Below are positions 10,123 through 19,000 of a stretch of 38,454 nt of DNA, piece after piece. The notes under the pieces are model-generated. The model had not been told where the DNA came from. It ran no database searches and was given only the letters and a program-made list of their open reading frames with translations. Origin of the DNA: Nitrosomonadaceae bacterium (GTDB lineage Bacteria; Pseudomonadota; Gammaproteobacteria; Burkholderiales; Nitrosomonadaceae); NCBI GenBank assembly GCA_002721545.1, contig PBKR01000003.1, positions 39,021 to 77,474 of the forward strand, in the 5' to 3' direction. A program made the translations under genes and the position numbers. Each line of letters begins with the position of its first letter. Positions within the stretch are counted from its first letter, which is position 1.

Positions 10123-10865
10123 TATTTATCCCCTTCTATTGTAGATACAACATGTGGCGGACGAATCTCACCTGCCGAACTATTAGTTTTAGCACCAACT
10201 GCAATTAATGCGAAAAGATCATGTGCAAATGAATCCAATCGGGCTAACCATATACGGTTGCGACGAACAAATGCGTTATACGCCAAAACTGCTGGTATTG
10301 CTACAGCTAAGCCAAGCGCTGTCATAATTAAAGCTTCTCCTACTGGGCCAGCAACTTTATCTAGTGTACCCTGTCCTGAAAGACCAATCTGTACAAGTGC
10401 ATGATAGATGCCCCACACTGTTCCAAATAAACCTATATATGGTGCTGCAGAACCGGCTGAAGCAAGAATTGTAAGTCCGTGCTCTACCCTAGTAGTCTCT
10501 TGGTCAATACCATTTCTCAATACGCGAGTTATAAATTCACTTGAACCACCTGCCGCTTCTAATTTCTGAAGACCATGCTTCTTAGAATCAGCTGCAGCAC
10601 CCAACGCTAACTGTGCAAGATTTGCGAAAGCATTATTAGTTGAATCATTACTTAGGGTGAAGGTACTAACTTCTTCTAGCGAATCGGCGTTCCAGAAACG
10701 TTTTAAAAAAATTTCTGTACGCCTTCCTTCTAGAATATTAGCAATACTTTTAGTAAGAATAAGATACCAGCTTGCCACAGATAACGAAAGTAACAATACA
10801 AGTACACTGATGCCAACTTCATCAATTTGATTAAGAAAATTAGAATAACCTAGTCCTTGTTCCAT
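10122..10865 (-). CDS. exbB: Biopolymer transport protein ExbB (TolQ/MotA family)
   Basis: ExbB forms the proton channel that, with ExbD, powers TonB. I take the start as ATG 10865 (MEQGLGYSNF, 247 residues) because it has a good Shine-Dalgarno, AAGGGA, placed inside the last codons of tonB. A longer frame from 10910 would overlap tonB by 41 bases. Three membrane helices are visible at about 18-37, 131-157 and 174-199, with the family motif 'APYIGLFGTVWGI' in helix 2 and 'GEALIMTALGLAVAIPAVLAYN' across helix 3 (split here only for description). A cytoplasmic loop joins helices 1 and 2. Four bases separate the tonB stop from this start. Confidence 0.93.
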   Translation of the reverse strand: MEQGLGYSNFLNQIDEVGISVLVLLLSLSVASWYLILTKSIANILEGRRTEIFLKRFWNADSLEEVSTFTLSNDSTNNAFANLAQLALGAAADSKKHGLQKLEAAGGSSEFITRVLRNGIDQETTRVEHGLTILASAGSAAPYIGLFGTVWGIYHALVQIGLSGQGTLDKVAGPVGEALIMTALGLAVAIPAVLAYNAFVRRNRIWLARLDSFAHDLFALIAVGAKTNSSAGEIRPPHVVSTIEGDK

Positions 10866-10869
10866 GATA

Positions 10870-11553
10870 TTAATTCCCTTGTAATACAAAGTTAAAAGGT
10901 TGTAATGCAATGGCCCTTACAGGCTTGCCATTACGTAAAGCTGGATTACAACGCCAAGTTTTAACCACAGCTAATGCTGCCTCATCAAGGCGTTTATAAG
11001 TACTACTTACTTTTACACTTGCTGTACTTACTCTACCTTTTTTATCTAATTCTACCCGTAATACTAATTTACCTTCCTCACCAAACCTTCTGGAAAGTGC
11101 TGGATAGGATGGTGGAGATAACTCCGGGCATGTGACAGATAACTCAGTCAACAAAGTAACTGGAGCACTTGGTGCTGATACTGGCGCTGTCTCTGGCACT
11201 GGTGTTTCTACTTCTTCAACAACTTTTTCTGCTACAGATTCTTGTGGCTGTGACTTCCTTACTAATTCAATGTTAGGCTTAAGTTTTAACTTAGGCTTAG
11301 GTTTTGGCTTTAACTTAGGTTTCGGCTTGGGTTTAGGTTTTGGCTTAAGCCTTGGTTTTGAAGGAAGTAAGGGTGCATCAACTTTTTGTACTTCTTCCAT
11401 TTTTGGCTTCGTTACAAAATTTACATTAATCTTAGAAAGTTTTACAGGAGGAAGAGTTATCCTCTGATTCCATAACACATAAAACAGAGCACCGTGCAAC
11501 GCTAATATAAATAGTATTCCTGGAAAAGAAATACGATTGTACTTAACTACCAT
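10870..11553 (-). CDS. tonB: Energy-transducing protein TonB
   Basis: TonB spans the periplasm and transmits inner-membrane energy to outer-membrane receptors for iron chelates, vitamin B12 and similar cargo. The 227-residue product has an N-terminal membrane anchor (about 10-27, 'PGILFILALHGALFYVLW'), a Lys-Pro/Lys-Leu repeat linker (66-91), a Glu/Val/Pro-rich stretch (100-132) and a C-terminal TonB domain (about 148-225) with 'YPALSRRFGEEG', 'LDEAALAVVKTWRCNPA' and 'NGKPV'. The ATG at 11553 follows the upstream thioredoxin stop by two bases. The exbB ribosome-binding site lies within the end of this gene. Which receptors it serves cannot be told; none is encoded here. Confidence 0.95.
   Translation of the reverse strand: MVVKYNRISFPGILFILALHGALFYVLWNQRITLPPVKLSKINVNFVTKPKMEEVQKVDAPLLPSKPRLKPKPKPKPKPKLKPKPKPKLKLKPNIELVRKSQPQESVAEKVVEEVETPVPETAPVSAPSAPVTLLTELSVTCPELSPPSYPALSRRFGEEGKLVLRVELDKKGRVSTASVKVSSTYKRLDEAALAVVKTWRCNPALRNGKPVRAIALQPFNFVLQGN
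11281..11358 (-). repeat. Lys-Pro / Lys-Leu tandem repeat in the TonB linker
   Basis: About 26 codons (TonB residues 66-91) alternate lysine with proline or leucine. In DNA this is a degenerate hexamer repeat, seen on the plus strand as units such as GGCTTA, GGTTTT and GGCTTG. Such linkers are known in TonB and help it cross the periplasm. The repeat could change length by slippage. Confidence 0.8.
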
Positions 11554-11555
11554 TC

Positions 11556-12050
11556 TTAATGACGATTTGGTTCTAGCTTATTATCAGCTAACCATTTCTC
11601 AACAAATTTCTGATCAACTAAACCTGTCTTAACAATACGTTCATGCGCTTGATTATAAAAATGAGTTCGTGGCACTTCCCCATACCAACTCTTATCCACC
11701 TCAAAACGTAATCGCTCCGGCATAGAATTTGCAAAAACCCATTGTTCTATTTTATGCATACCATAACTTTTTACTCTTGCAATAAGTTGTGGCACATCAT
11801 CTATTGTATCTGTAGCCACTAAAACAACATCCAGCTCTTTCTTATAGTGTTTTTTAAGCTTATTAAGCATTTTTAATTCAGTAGGACAATATTGACAATC
11901 TAGATTCCAGAAAACAAGGATAAAAGGTCTACCTTCACGAGCAGACAATATTTTATCCATACTACCTGTACTAAAAGATTGTATATTCTCTATAGAACTT
12001 GTAGCGGTTGAGAAAGTCAGTAATAAAAACAAAAATAAATGCTTTATCAA
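11556..12050 (-). CDS. Periplasmic TlpA-like thioredoxin-fold protein
   Basis: A 164-residue protein with a signal peptide (about 1-19, hydrophobic 'HLFLFLLLTF') and a thioredoxin fold. The redox motif is C52-Q-Y-C55 in 'FWNLDCQYCPTEL', and a cis-proline candidate is P127 in 'GEVPRTHFY'. This fits TlpA/ResA-type thiol-disulfide oxidoreductases of the periplasm. The start is TTG at 12050; no in-frame ATG lies between it and the upstream stop. It is the first gene of the operon with tonB, exbB and exbD, two bases from tonB. Its substrate is unknown. Confidence 0.82.
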   Translation of the reverse strand: MIKHLFLFLLLTFSTATSSIENIQSFSTGSMDKILSAREGRPFILVFWNLDCQYCPTELKMLNKLKKHYKKELDVVLVATDTIDDVPQLIARVKSYGMHKIEQWVFANSMPERLRFEVDKSWYGEVPRTHFYNQAHERIVKTGLVDQKFVEKWLADNKLEPNRH

Positions 12051-12150
12051 TAGTTTAATCCCAATATTACAACCATCATTTACAGCTATATCAAAACATA
12101 TAACCTAGGCCTAATTATTAAATATAACAGTTAGTTATAATTTATATAAT

Positions 12151-12165
12151 GTGACAAATTGTCGC
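12151..12165. promoter_or_regulatory. Near-palindromic operator candidate
   Basis: GTGACAAATTGTCGC is an inverted repeat with 7-base arms (GTGACAA and, on the other strand, GCGACAA; 6 of 7 match) around one central base. Its local GC content stands out in an AT-rich gap. It lies about 100 bases upstream of the TlpA-tonB-exbB-exbD operon, so it could bind a dimeric regulator. It is not a clear Fur, FNR or CRP site; the spacing of the TGTGA-like halves is one base too long for CRP. Confidence 0.3.
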
Positions 12166-12518
12166 GTGTGTAAATTTAATGTATCAATTTTATTCTTAAT
12201 CTCCCTAATACTAATTACTAGCTTTTAGATATTTAACTAGGAATACTTTAAATATTGTAAATCTAACTAATAATCAATCTCATCCACATTTATAAGTTTA
12301 ACACTTTATTAGAATCCACACATAATGAATATAAAATAGATTGCTTTATTATATTTATTCAAAATTAAAATATTGTTTTTATTGATTTTTTTACAATAAC
12401 TCTTCCAAAATAACCTTAGGAAGAAATAGATTCTTTATAAATTTCCTTATTTAATATTCTTTTGAAATAAATCTTCTAAACCATGCCAGAAAATAGTTAA
12501 CTTAATACATGTCACTTA

Positions 12519-12547
12519 TTGGCAGTGCACAATCTTTTAAGTATAGT
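12519..12547 (+). promoter_or_regulatory. Sigma-70 promoter for DUF3106-RDD
   Basis: TTGGCA (12519-12524), a 17-base spacer, and TATAGT (12542-12547) match the sigma-70 consensus at 5 of 6 positions in each box. Transcription would begin near 12554, giving a leader of about 74 bases before the DUF3106 ATG. This is the best promoter match I found in the window. Confidence 0.6.
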
Positions 12548-12627
12548 TATAAAATAAATAATATGGATATATTATTTCTGGCAAATGACATACAAGTTAA
12601 CAGCCTTTTAGATAATAGATTCAATAT

Positions 12628-13008
12628 ATGATTAGATTTTTAACAATACTATCCTTTCTGTTTTTTTCACAATTAATTTACGCGCAATCTGAATCCAATT
12701 CTATTTGGTTAAAACTAAGTCCCCAAGAAAAAAAAGTTCTTATGCCGCTAGCTAAATATTGGGGAGGAATGGACCCATCAAAGAAACAAAAATGGGTTAG
12801 TATCGCTAGACGCTATCCAAATATGACTCAATTAGAAAAAAAACGGATACAGAAAGACATTCAAGAATTTATCTCGCTAAACCCAAGTCTAAGAAAAGAA
12901 ATACAAAGAAAATATAAAGAAATAAATAATATATCACCAGACAAAACTATTAAACTTAAACGGAAATGGAAAAAATATAAAGGCTCATCTAAATTCAAAA
13001 TAAAATAA
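12628..13008 (+). CDS. DUF3106 secreted/periplasmic protein
   Basis: A 126-residue protein with a signal peptide (about 1-19, 'FLTILSFLFFSQLIYAQS', likely cleaved after YAQ) followed by a highly basic helical domain. The patterns 'W..LSPQEKKVLMPLAKYWGGM' and 'KKQKWVSIARRYPNMT' define DUF3106, found mostly in Betaproteobacteria. The C-terminal third is very lysine-rich (KLKRKWKKYK). Function is unknown. The RDD gene 91 bases downstream is its usual partner. An ECF sigma factor gene and a DUF3619 gene, which often come just before this pair in related genomes, are absent here. The promoter at 12519-12547 drives it; no Shine-Dalgarno is seen. Confidence 0.85.
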   Translation: MIRFLTILSFLFFSQLIYAQSESNSIWLKLSPQEKKVLMPLAKYWGGMDPSKKQKWVSIARRYPNMTQLEKKRIQKDIQEFISLNPSLRKEIQRKYKEINNISPDKTIKLKRKWKKYKGSSKFKIK

Positions 13009-13099
13009 TTTTATGTCTAGCACTCAAATAATCCACATCCACCTATTATCTTAAAATAATAGCTATTATGTCTTGTCTTTAGAAAAAATTACCTTATAA

Positions 13100-13531
13100 A
13101 TGATCTCTCCTAAAACAATCAAAACTATAACACCTAGATTCTGGCGCAGAATAATCTGCATGATTTATGAATTCTTACTCTTAGTCTCGGTACTATTTAT
13201 TTCAGGGTTTATATTTCACCTTATCTACCATGATACAGAATCACCATATTTTAGGCCTATTTTTCAATTTTATTTGTTAAGCATAGCTGGCATTTATCTA
13301 ATTTGGTTTTGGACTCATGGTGGGCAGACTTTAGCAATGCAAACATGGAAACTAAGAATAGTTAGTTCTAACGGAGAGAGTGTCAATAAATGGCAAGCAA
13401 TTGCGCGCTATTTCTTAGCAATAACTAGTATATCTATTTTTGGATGTGGTTTATTCTGGGCATTCTTCGATCGCGAAGGCCAATTTTTATATGACAGGCT
13501 GGCTGGTACTAAAATTATCGCCATAATCTAA
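13100..13531 (+). CDS. RDD family membrane protein
   Basis: A 143-residue inner-membrane protein of the RDD family, whose role is poorly known; some members are linked to ion or solute transport. Membrane helices are seen at about 16-42, 53-70 and 106-124. The family signature appears as 'FWRRIICMIYEFLLLVS' near the start, where the usual Arg-Asp-Asp pattern is only partly kept (R-x-x-C-x-x-Y-E), and as 'GGQTLAMQTWKLRIVS' and 'DREGQFLYDRLAGTKII' at the end. It follows DUF3106 and is convergent with tldD, 89 bases away. Confidence 0.85.
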   Translation: MISPKTIKTITPRFWRRIICMIYEFLLLVSVLFISGFIFHLIYHDTESPYFRPIFQFYLLSIAGIYLIWFWTHGGQTLAMQTWKLRIVSSNGESVNKWQAIARYFLAITSISIFGCGLFWAFFDREGQFLYDRLAGTKIIAII

Positions 13532-13561
13532 TAGAACTAAAATTGAATAATTACAATACAA

Positions 13562-13580
13562 AGATAAGCAGTCTTTATCT
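13562..13580. terminator. Weak inverted repeat between convergent RDD and tldD genes
   Basis: AGATAA (13562-13567) and TTATCT (13575-13580) form a 6-bp stem with a 7-base loop. Its place between two convergent genes fits a terminator, but the stem is short, AT-rich and has no long U-tract on either strand. Confidence 0.25.
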
Positions 13581-13620
13581 AATAAAAAGTCAATTTAAAC
13601 AAATAATAATAACCTGTTAC

Positions 13621-15096
13621 TTAAATAGTCCCACCCACTGTAAGCCCATCTATTTTTAAAGTTGGCTGCCCTACTCCTACTGGGACACTCTGACCTTCTT
13701 TACCACAAGTACCTATACCTGGATCTAGAGACATATCATCACCTATCATCACAACTCGCTTAAGGACGTCTGGACCATTACCAATAAGAGTTGCTCCTTT
13801 TACTGGATAAGAAATACTACCATTTTCTATCATATAAGCTTCTGATGCAGAGAAAACGAATTTTCCACTAGTAATATCTACCTGGCCTCCCCCAAAATTA
13901 ACTGCATATAGGCCATGCTTAACTGAAGAGATAATATCTTTAGGACTATTCTCACCACTAAGCATATACGTATTAGTCATGCGCGGCATAGGAATATGAG
14001 CAAAAGACTCCCGCCTACCATTACCAGTTAATGAAGCATTCATTAAACGTGCATTTAAACTATCTTGCAAATACCCGTTTAGCACTCCGTTCTCAATTAA
14101 TGTAGTACATTTAGTAGGATTGCCTTCATCATCAATATTTAATGAACCCCGTCTCTTAGAGATCGTACCATCATCTACAACGGTTACCCCATTCGCTGCA
14201 ACACGTTCTCCAATTCTTCCAGAGAAAGCAGAACTACCCTTACGATTAAAGTCAGCTTCCAATCCATGCCCTATGGCTTCATGCAATAAGATCCCTGGCC
14301 AACCTGAACCTAGTACTACTGTCATAGCACCGGCCGGAGCAGGTTCTGCACTTAAGTTTACTAACGCTTGGTGTACTGCCTTTTCTGCATAACCACGTAA
14401 AATCTCATCAGTAAAATATTCATAATCAAATCGACCACCGCCTCCTGCCACACCTTGTTCACGAAGCCCTTTTTCTTCAACGATTACCTGCAATGAGACA
14501 CGTACTAATGGTCTAACATCTGCGGCCAACACTCCATCACTGCGTGCTACTAGTATTACCTCATATTCTCCAGAAAGAGAAGCTATTACCTGAATAACGC
14601 GACTATCAATTGATCGAGCATAGCCCTCCAACTTCTCAAGTAATTCTACTTTGGCAATATCCTTGTATGATGAAATTGGATCACAGGGCATATAAAGTTC
14701 TTTTCCAATATTGCGCTTTACAGCCTGGACTGAGTGCGCCCCTCCTTGATTTGCAATAGCTCTGGTTGCCTGCGCAGCCGAAACAAGCGCAGGCATACTT
14801 ATATCGTCAGAATAAGCAAATGCAGTTTTATCTCCACTTAACGCCCTCACACCAACCCCCTGATCAATATTAAAGCTTCCTGACTTCACAATACCCTCCT
14901 CCAGAACCCAACCCTCTGCTCTACTATACTGAAAATATAAATCAGCATAATCTATCTGGTGAGTAAATATTTGCCCAAATATCTTCTGCAATCTATCAAT
15001 GTCAATATCATAAGGCATTAATAAACATCGATCAGCCATACCAAAAAGATCTAATGATTCATGAGACGACTTAATAATTGTACTATTTGGATTCAT
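13621..15096 (-). CDS. tldD: Metalloprotease TldD
   Basis: TldD is the catalytic subunit of the TldD/TldE protease. The 491-residue product matches the usual length (about 480). The zinc motif HExxxH is H272-E273...H277 in '[18 protein letters not shown]', and the conserved C-terminal segment '[13 protein letters not shown]' supplies further ligand candidates. The N-terminal half has the typical glycine-rich '[19 protein letters not shown]'. Its partner PmbA/TldE is at 6842-8185, so both subunits are encoded within 8.3 kb. It follows the nitrilase-family gene by 49 bases and yhdP before that, a common arrangement. Start ATG at 15096. Confidence 0.97.
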   Translation of the reverse strand: MNPNSTIIKSSHESLDLFGMADRCLLMPYDIDIDRLQKIFGQIFTHQIDYADLYFQYSRAEGWVLEEGIVKSGSFNIDQGVGVRALSGDKTAFAYSDDISMPALVSAAQATRAIANQGGAHSVQAVKRNIGKELYMPCDPISSYKDIAKVELLEKLEGYARSIDSRVIQVIASLSGEYEVILVARSDGVLAADVRPLVRVSLQVIVEEKGLREQGVAGGGGRFDYEYFTDEILRGYAEKAVHQALVNLSAEPAPAGAMTVVLGSGWPGILLHEAIGHGLEADFNRKGSSAFSGRIGERVAANGVTVVDDGTISKRRGSLNIDDEGNPTKCTTLIENGVLNGYLQDSLNARLMNASLTGNGRRESFAHIPMPRMTNTYMLSGENSPKDIISSVKHGLYAVNFGGGQVDITSGKFVFSASEAYMIENGSISYPVKGATLIGNGPDVLKRVVMIGDDMSLDPGIGTCGKEGQSVPVGVGQPTLKIDGLTVGGTI

Positions 15097-15145
15097 TTTT
15101 TCTGCAAATAAAGAAAAGAAATAATATTCATGACAATTATTAAGT

Positions 15146-16003
15146 CTAGCAGAAATGTAGGGTCCGGTGTTTTAATGCTGGTAGGATATTACGTAAATTT
15201 TTCTGGTGGTTTTGATTTATATCTGCCAGAACCACACCAGGCCCTTTTGGCAAATGATCTATTACTACTCCCCAAGGATCGACAATCATACTACCACCAT
15301 AGGTTTTACGCCCATTAATATGGCAACCACTCTGTGCAGGTGAAATTACATATGCTAAATTTTCTATAGCACGAGCACGAATTAAGGTCTCCCAATGTGC
15401 CTTGCCAGTTGTTAATGTAAAAGCTGACGGTGCAAGAATAATATCTACCTCTCCCATTGAGCGATAAAGTTCCGGAAAACGCAGGTCATAACATATAGAA
15501 AGACCAATACGGCCGAATGGAGATTCCATTGTAACTACTTTATTTCCAGCCTCAATTGTTTTACTTTCAGCATAATGCTCTTCATTAAAATTAAAATTAA
15601 ACAGATGTATTTTATCGTAACGAGCAATTTGTTTACCAGAATCATCATATACAAGGCAACTATTTTTCATTTTATCAGGCTGAGAAGAAGCTAATGGCAC
15701 AGAACCAACAAGCCATATAGCATATGATTTTGCAGTTTCACTTAAAAACTCCTGTATTGGCCCACTGCCTTCCTCTTCCCGTACTAATACTTTATCAGTG
15801 TCTTTCATACCCATAATACAAAAATACTCTGGAAGAACTATTAGTTTTGCTCCTTTCATTACAGCTAAATTAATCAGTCTTTCAGCCTCTCTTAAATTTA
15901 CAGACACTTCTGCGCCAGCTGTCATTTGAATTGCCGCCATACAAGTACTTTCTTGATGGCCAGATTCAGAATTAGATTTATTAAGTATTGAGTTATTAGA
16001 CAT
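15146..16003 (-). CDS. Nitrilase-superfamily amidohydrolase (Nit-type, deaminated-glutathione amidase-like)
   Basis: A 285-residue carbon-nitrogen hydrolase. The catalytic triad is E59 (VLPEYF), K131 (RYDKIHLF) and C171 ([14 protein letters not shown]). The set of motifs is close to the Nit1/Nit2 branch, whose bacterial members act on deaminated glutathione, a metabolite-repair job; the substrate here is inferred from family only. The first 21 residues precede the conserved 'MAAIQM' strand, so the true start may be the internal ATG at codon 22 (15940) rather than 16003. It sits between yhdP and tldD on one strand and is probably co-transcribed with both. Confidence 0.9.
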   Translation of the reverse strand: MSNNSILNKSNSESGHQESTCMAAIQMTAGAEVSVNLREAERLINLAVMKGAKLIVLPEYFCIMGMKDTDKVLVREEEGSGPIQEFLSETAKSYAIWLVGSVPLASSQPDKMKNSCLVYDDSGKQIARYDKIHLFNFNFNEEHYAESKTIEAGNKVVTMESPFGRIGLSICYDLRFPELYRSMGEVDIILAPSAFTLTTGKAHWETLIRARAIENLAYVISPAQSGCHINGRKTYGGSMIVDPWGVVIDHLPKGPGVVLADINQNHQKNLRNILPALKHRTLHFC

Positions 16004-16049
16004 TTTTTATTATAAAGATTTCAATTTACTATCCGTAATCCCTAATATT

Positions 16050-19000
16050 TTATTGCAATCTTGTAATAATAGGGTCTTCCCAAGGACCAGTTATATTATA
16101 TTCATTTGGCTTAATTGAGCCTTGCTTTGCTTTATTAACAATTATTGTCGCTATATCAACCACAGGAGCTGCTAATCCTAATGAAGGAGTTACTACAAAG
16201 TGTAATGCATAGGTTTCAGAAAATAAGTTTATTTCCCCATCAATTTTTACATCAGCAGCAGGCCCTTTAATCTTGATTTTTTCTGTACTCATTATACCTT
16301 CTATAATATCAGCACTCCCGGAAACCTTGTCAAAAGCAAAGCCATCAGCATACACATCCCTAAAGTCTAAAAATACTCTTCTCGGTAAAGCTCCTAAATC
16401 AAAAATACCAAATAATTTCCCAATACCTAATTCAAATTTAGGGAATTGTCCATCTTTTATTTTCAAATTAATTTTCCCAGATAATGTTTTATAATTAATT
16501 TTTTGAGGGCCACCTAGCCACGATAAAGTACCCCACCCACCCCCTCTGCCACGTTTAATTCGATCCGAATAACCAAGGCGTGTTAAAAATTTATTCAGAT
16601 TATCTGCATCCAACTTTATATTCATATCCATGCGAGGAGCAACAGAATAATTTCTCCATATTCCATCTGCAGTAAATGAGCTATCTGGACTCGTTACATA
16701 TAACTCATCAATAACCCATCCTTGCTTCGTTTGACCTGCAATTATGCCTAATTTTCCAACATCAAAACCACTAATAAAAAATTTATCAACTAATATATCA
16801 ATTGAAGGGAAATCTTTTGCAGCCTGCCTATTTATAGCTACTGCAGGTTCCACATAATATGAAGAAGGAATAACAAAACTTTTAAGTCTTCCAATTAATT
16901 TTCCCTTATTTTGTAGACTCCAGGTAAGTTTTCCAGAAATTTCTTGGCTTAAAATATTAGAGACCCATTCCTCATTTTTAAATTCAGCATTTAATGCCAG
17001 ATCATTAATACGACTTCTAAGAAAATCTAGTTTCCCAATATATAAATCAATTGTAGTGAGACCCAAATCAATTCCATTTTTCCTGCCAGTTTCTTTAAAT
17101 GTATTAAATTGATCTAATATATCATTCCATTTATCTAACTGCAGCCTTGGCAATTTACCAGCTAACAAGATACCAAATTCTGGTAATTTGACAGGCTCTC
17201 TACCCAACCGAATTAAACCTTTATCTGGATAATAACCACCTGACTCATCTAAAGATAACTTGAATTCTGCTGCTATCTCATCTCCATAATTTATCTTAAA
17301 ATTATTCTGATTTGAACCAGAAACATTATTTATAATCCTAAATAAAATAGAATCAGTTGCCATTTTAGAAAAAGGTTCTGGAAAATCTAATGAAATACCT
17401 TCCAATGAGGACTCAATAAAAATTTTGGATCTTATTCCTTCAGCACTATTTTCAAGCTTAATAGACCCATGCCAATCAGTATTTCCACTAGCATATTTAG
17501 TCCAGAAATTACCCTCTTCCTGGTTAAGGAAATGCAAGTTATCAAGGTCTATTCTTCCTGATGCTACTAGATTAAATTCATTATCTTCTGAAGTAATAGA
17601 ATTAATAGTTGCCATACCGCCCAATACTTGAGTCGTTATCTCTTCTACTTCAATAGTAGATTCTGTGAAATTTAGGGTCCCATTTATTTTCTCTAAATTA
17701 GGTATATTTGAGCCTAAGTCAACCGTGTTATTATTAAAAACATAGCTGCCAGATATTTTGATATCATTAGAATATGGTAACGGAATAGATAAGTCTATTA
17801 GTAACTCTCCATTACCAGTAATATTAAATCTATCAATCTCATTGGCAGTAAAAGCATCAAATATATTTTCTGCAGAGAGTTTTATAAATTTCTTAGTAAG
17901 GCCCGAGGCAACCCCTTTAATTAATACATTAGTATCTGAACCAAGCCTATCATCTACCTGTATTTTAATGCTGCCATTAATGCCCCTGATTTCAGGTGAT
18001 GAAATAGAATTATGCATACCAATATTATGAAATTCTCCCTTTACGTTTAAATTTAATGGATCTGACCATAGACCGTCCCATTTAGCCTGTATGTTATAAA
18101 TTTCACCATATGGTAATAATTTATTAAATTGGTTACGTATAGATTTTTCAATTGGAATATATCTAACCGTTTTTCCCCAAGTCTCAAGATCTAACTTCTT
18201 AATACTTAGTTGTCCTCTTTTGTTTCCTTTATCGTGCGTCATAATATCTTGCATAATAAAATCTACCGGTACTAATATGCTTTCCCCACGAATTGAAGCT
18301 TCTAGTTGGTTCGCATATAATTCAAAACCTTTGCCTATCTCATTATTTATTCTTTTCCACCCAATCCTACCTCGAAGAAATAGAAGGTCTAACTCTGGTA
18401 GCTCATGTGCAAAACGTGTCTTAACATTTTTTAATAAAACATCTGAAGTTAAATGTTTCACACCCCTATTATCAAAACTTAACCAAATTCGAATTGCCCC
18501 AACACCACGATTAATTTCAGTGTTCTTTATAACTGGAAACCAGGATTGCCAAACAGCAATATCTGCATAATCCAATTTAATAAGTAAGTTACCATCCCAC
18601 TGTTCCGGTATATTAAGCTGCTTCCCTACAAAATCTCCACGGATATCAATAGGCGATGCAATTTTAGAAGGAGGTATAGCATGCAGACTAAACCGATGCC
18701 GATTAATATTATAGTTTTCTAAATATAGACTAACTGATTCTAACTCTAGTAATGGTGTTCCACGCTTCTCATCTTTCCAAGATATATTTGCATTTACAAC
18801 ATCAACTTGTTTCTGGCTAAGGAGCCAGTTTAAAAAACTACTATGACTTGTAACCGGGTCTCTAACAAAAGCAATCCCAGCTACATGTAAAATCCCTTTA
18901 AGGTCACGGTATACAGTAAGGTCTGGATTATCAATCTTGATTTTATGGAAACGCAGCTCACCAGACAAAAATGAGTCCCAGGATGGAATAGTCTCTAGCC

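Larger units (their letters stand above)
12051..12627. other. 577-base gene-free AT-rich gap
   Basis: This divergent gap between the TlpA-like gene and DUF3106 holds no convincing open frame and no tRNA-like structure. It contains a near-palindrome at 12151-12165 about 100 bases upstream of the TlpA-like gene, and a strong promoter at 12519-12547 for DUF3106. The middle (about 12170-12510) is rich in A/T runs and shows nothing I can assign. Confidence 0.6.

Noticed and set aside
10866-10910. Longer start for exbB at 10910
   Set aside because: It would overlap tonB by 41 bases, while ATG 10865 has a good Shine-Dalgarno and gives a normal ExbB N-terminus.
11132-11467. 111-codon plus-strand frame rich in Gly, Leu and Phe
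   Set aside because: It is antisense to tonB and its repeats are only the mirror of the Lys-Pro codons. No homology or ribosome-binding site is seen.
12166-12510. Possible decayed sigma-factor gene or small RNA in the gap
   Set aside because: Stops in all frames, no readable motif and no strong structure with a terminator; I could not support either.
13043-13062. CTATTAT/ATAATAG stem between DUF3106 and RDD genes
   Set aside because: A seven-pair stem made almost only of A-T pairs between two co-directional genes is too weak to call a terminator.
15130-15318. 62-codon plus-strand frame covering the nit-tldD junction
   Set aside because: It is antisense to the end of the nitrilase gene, with no family resemblance.
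18220-18570. 116-codon plus-strand frame
   Set aside because: It lies wholly antisense inside yhdP and shows no recognisable domain; it is a chance frame.
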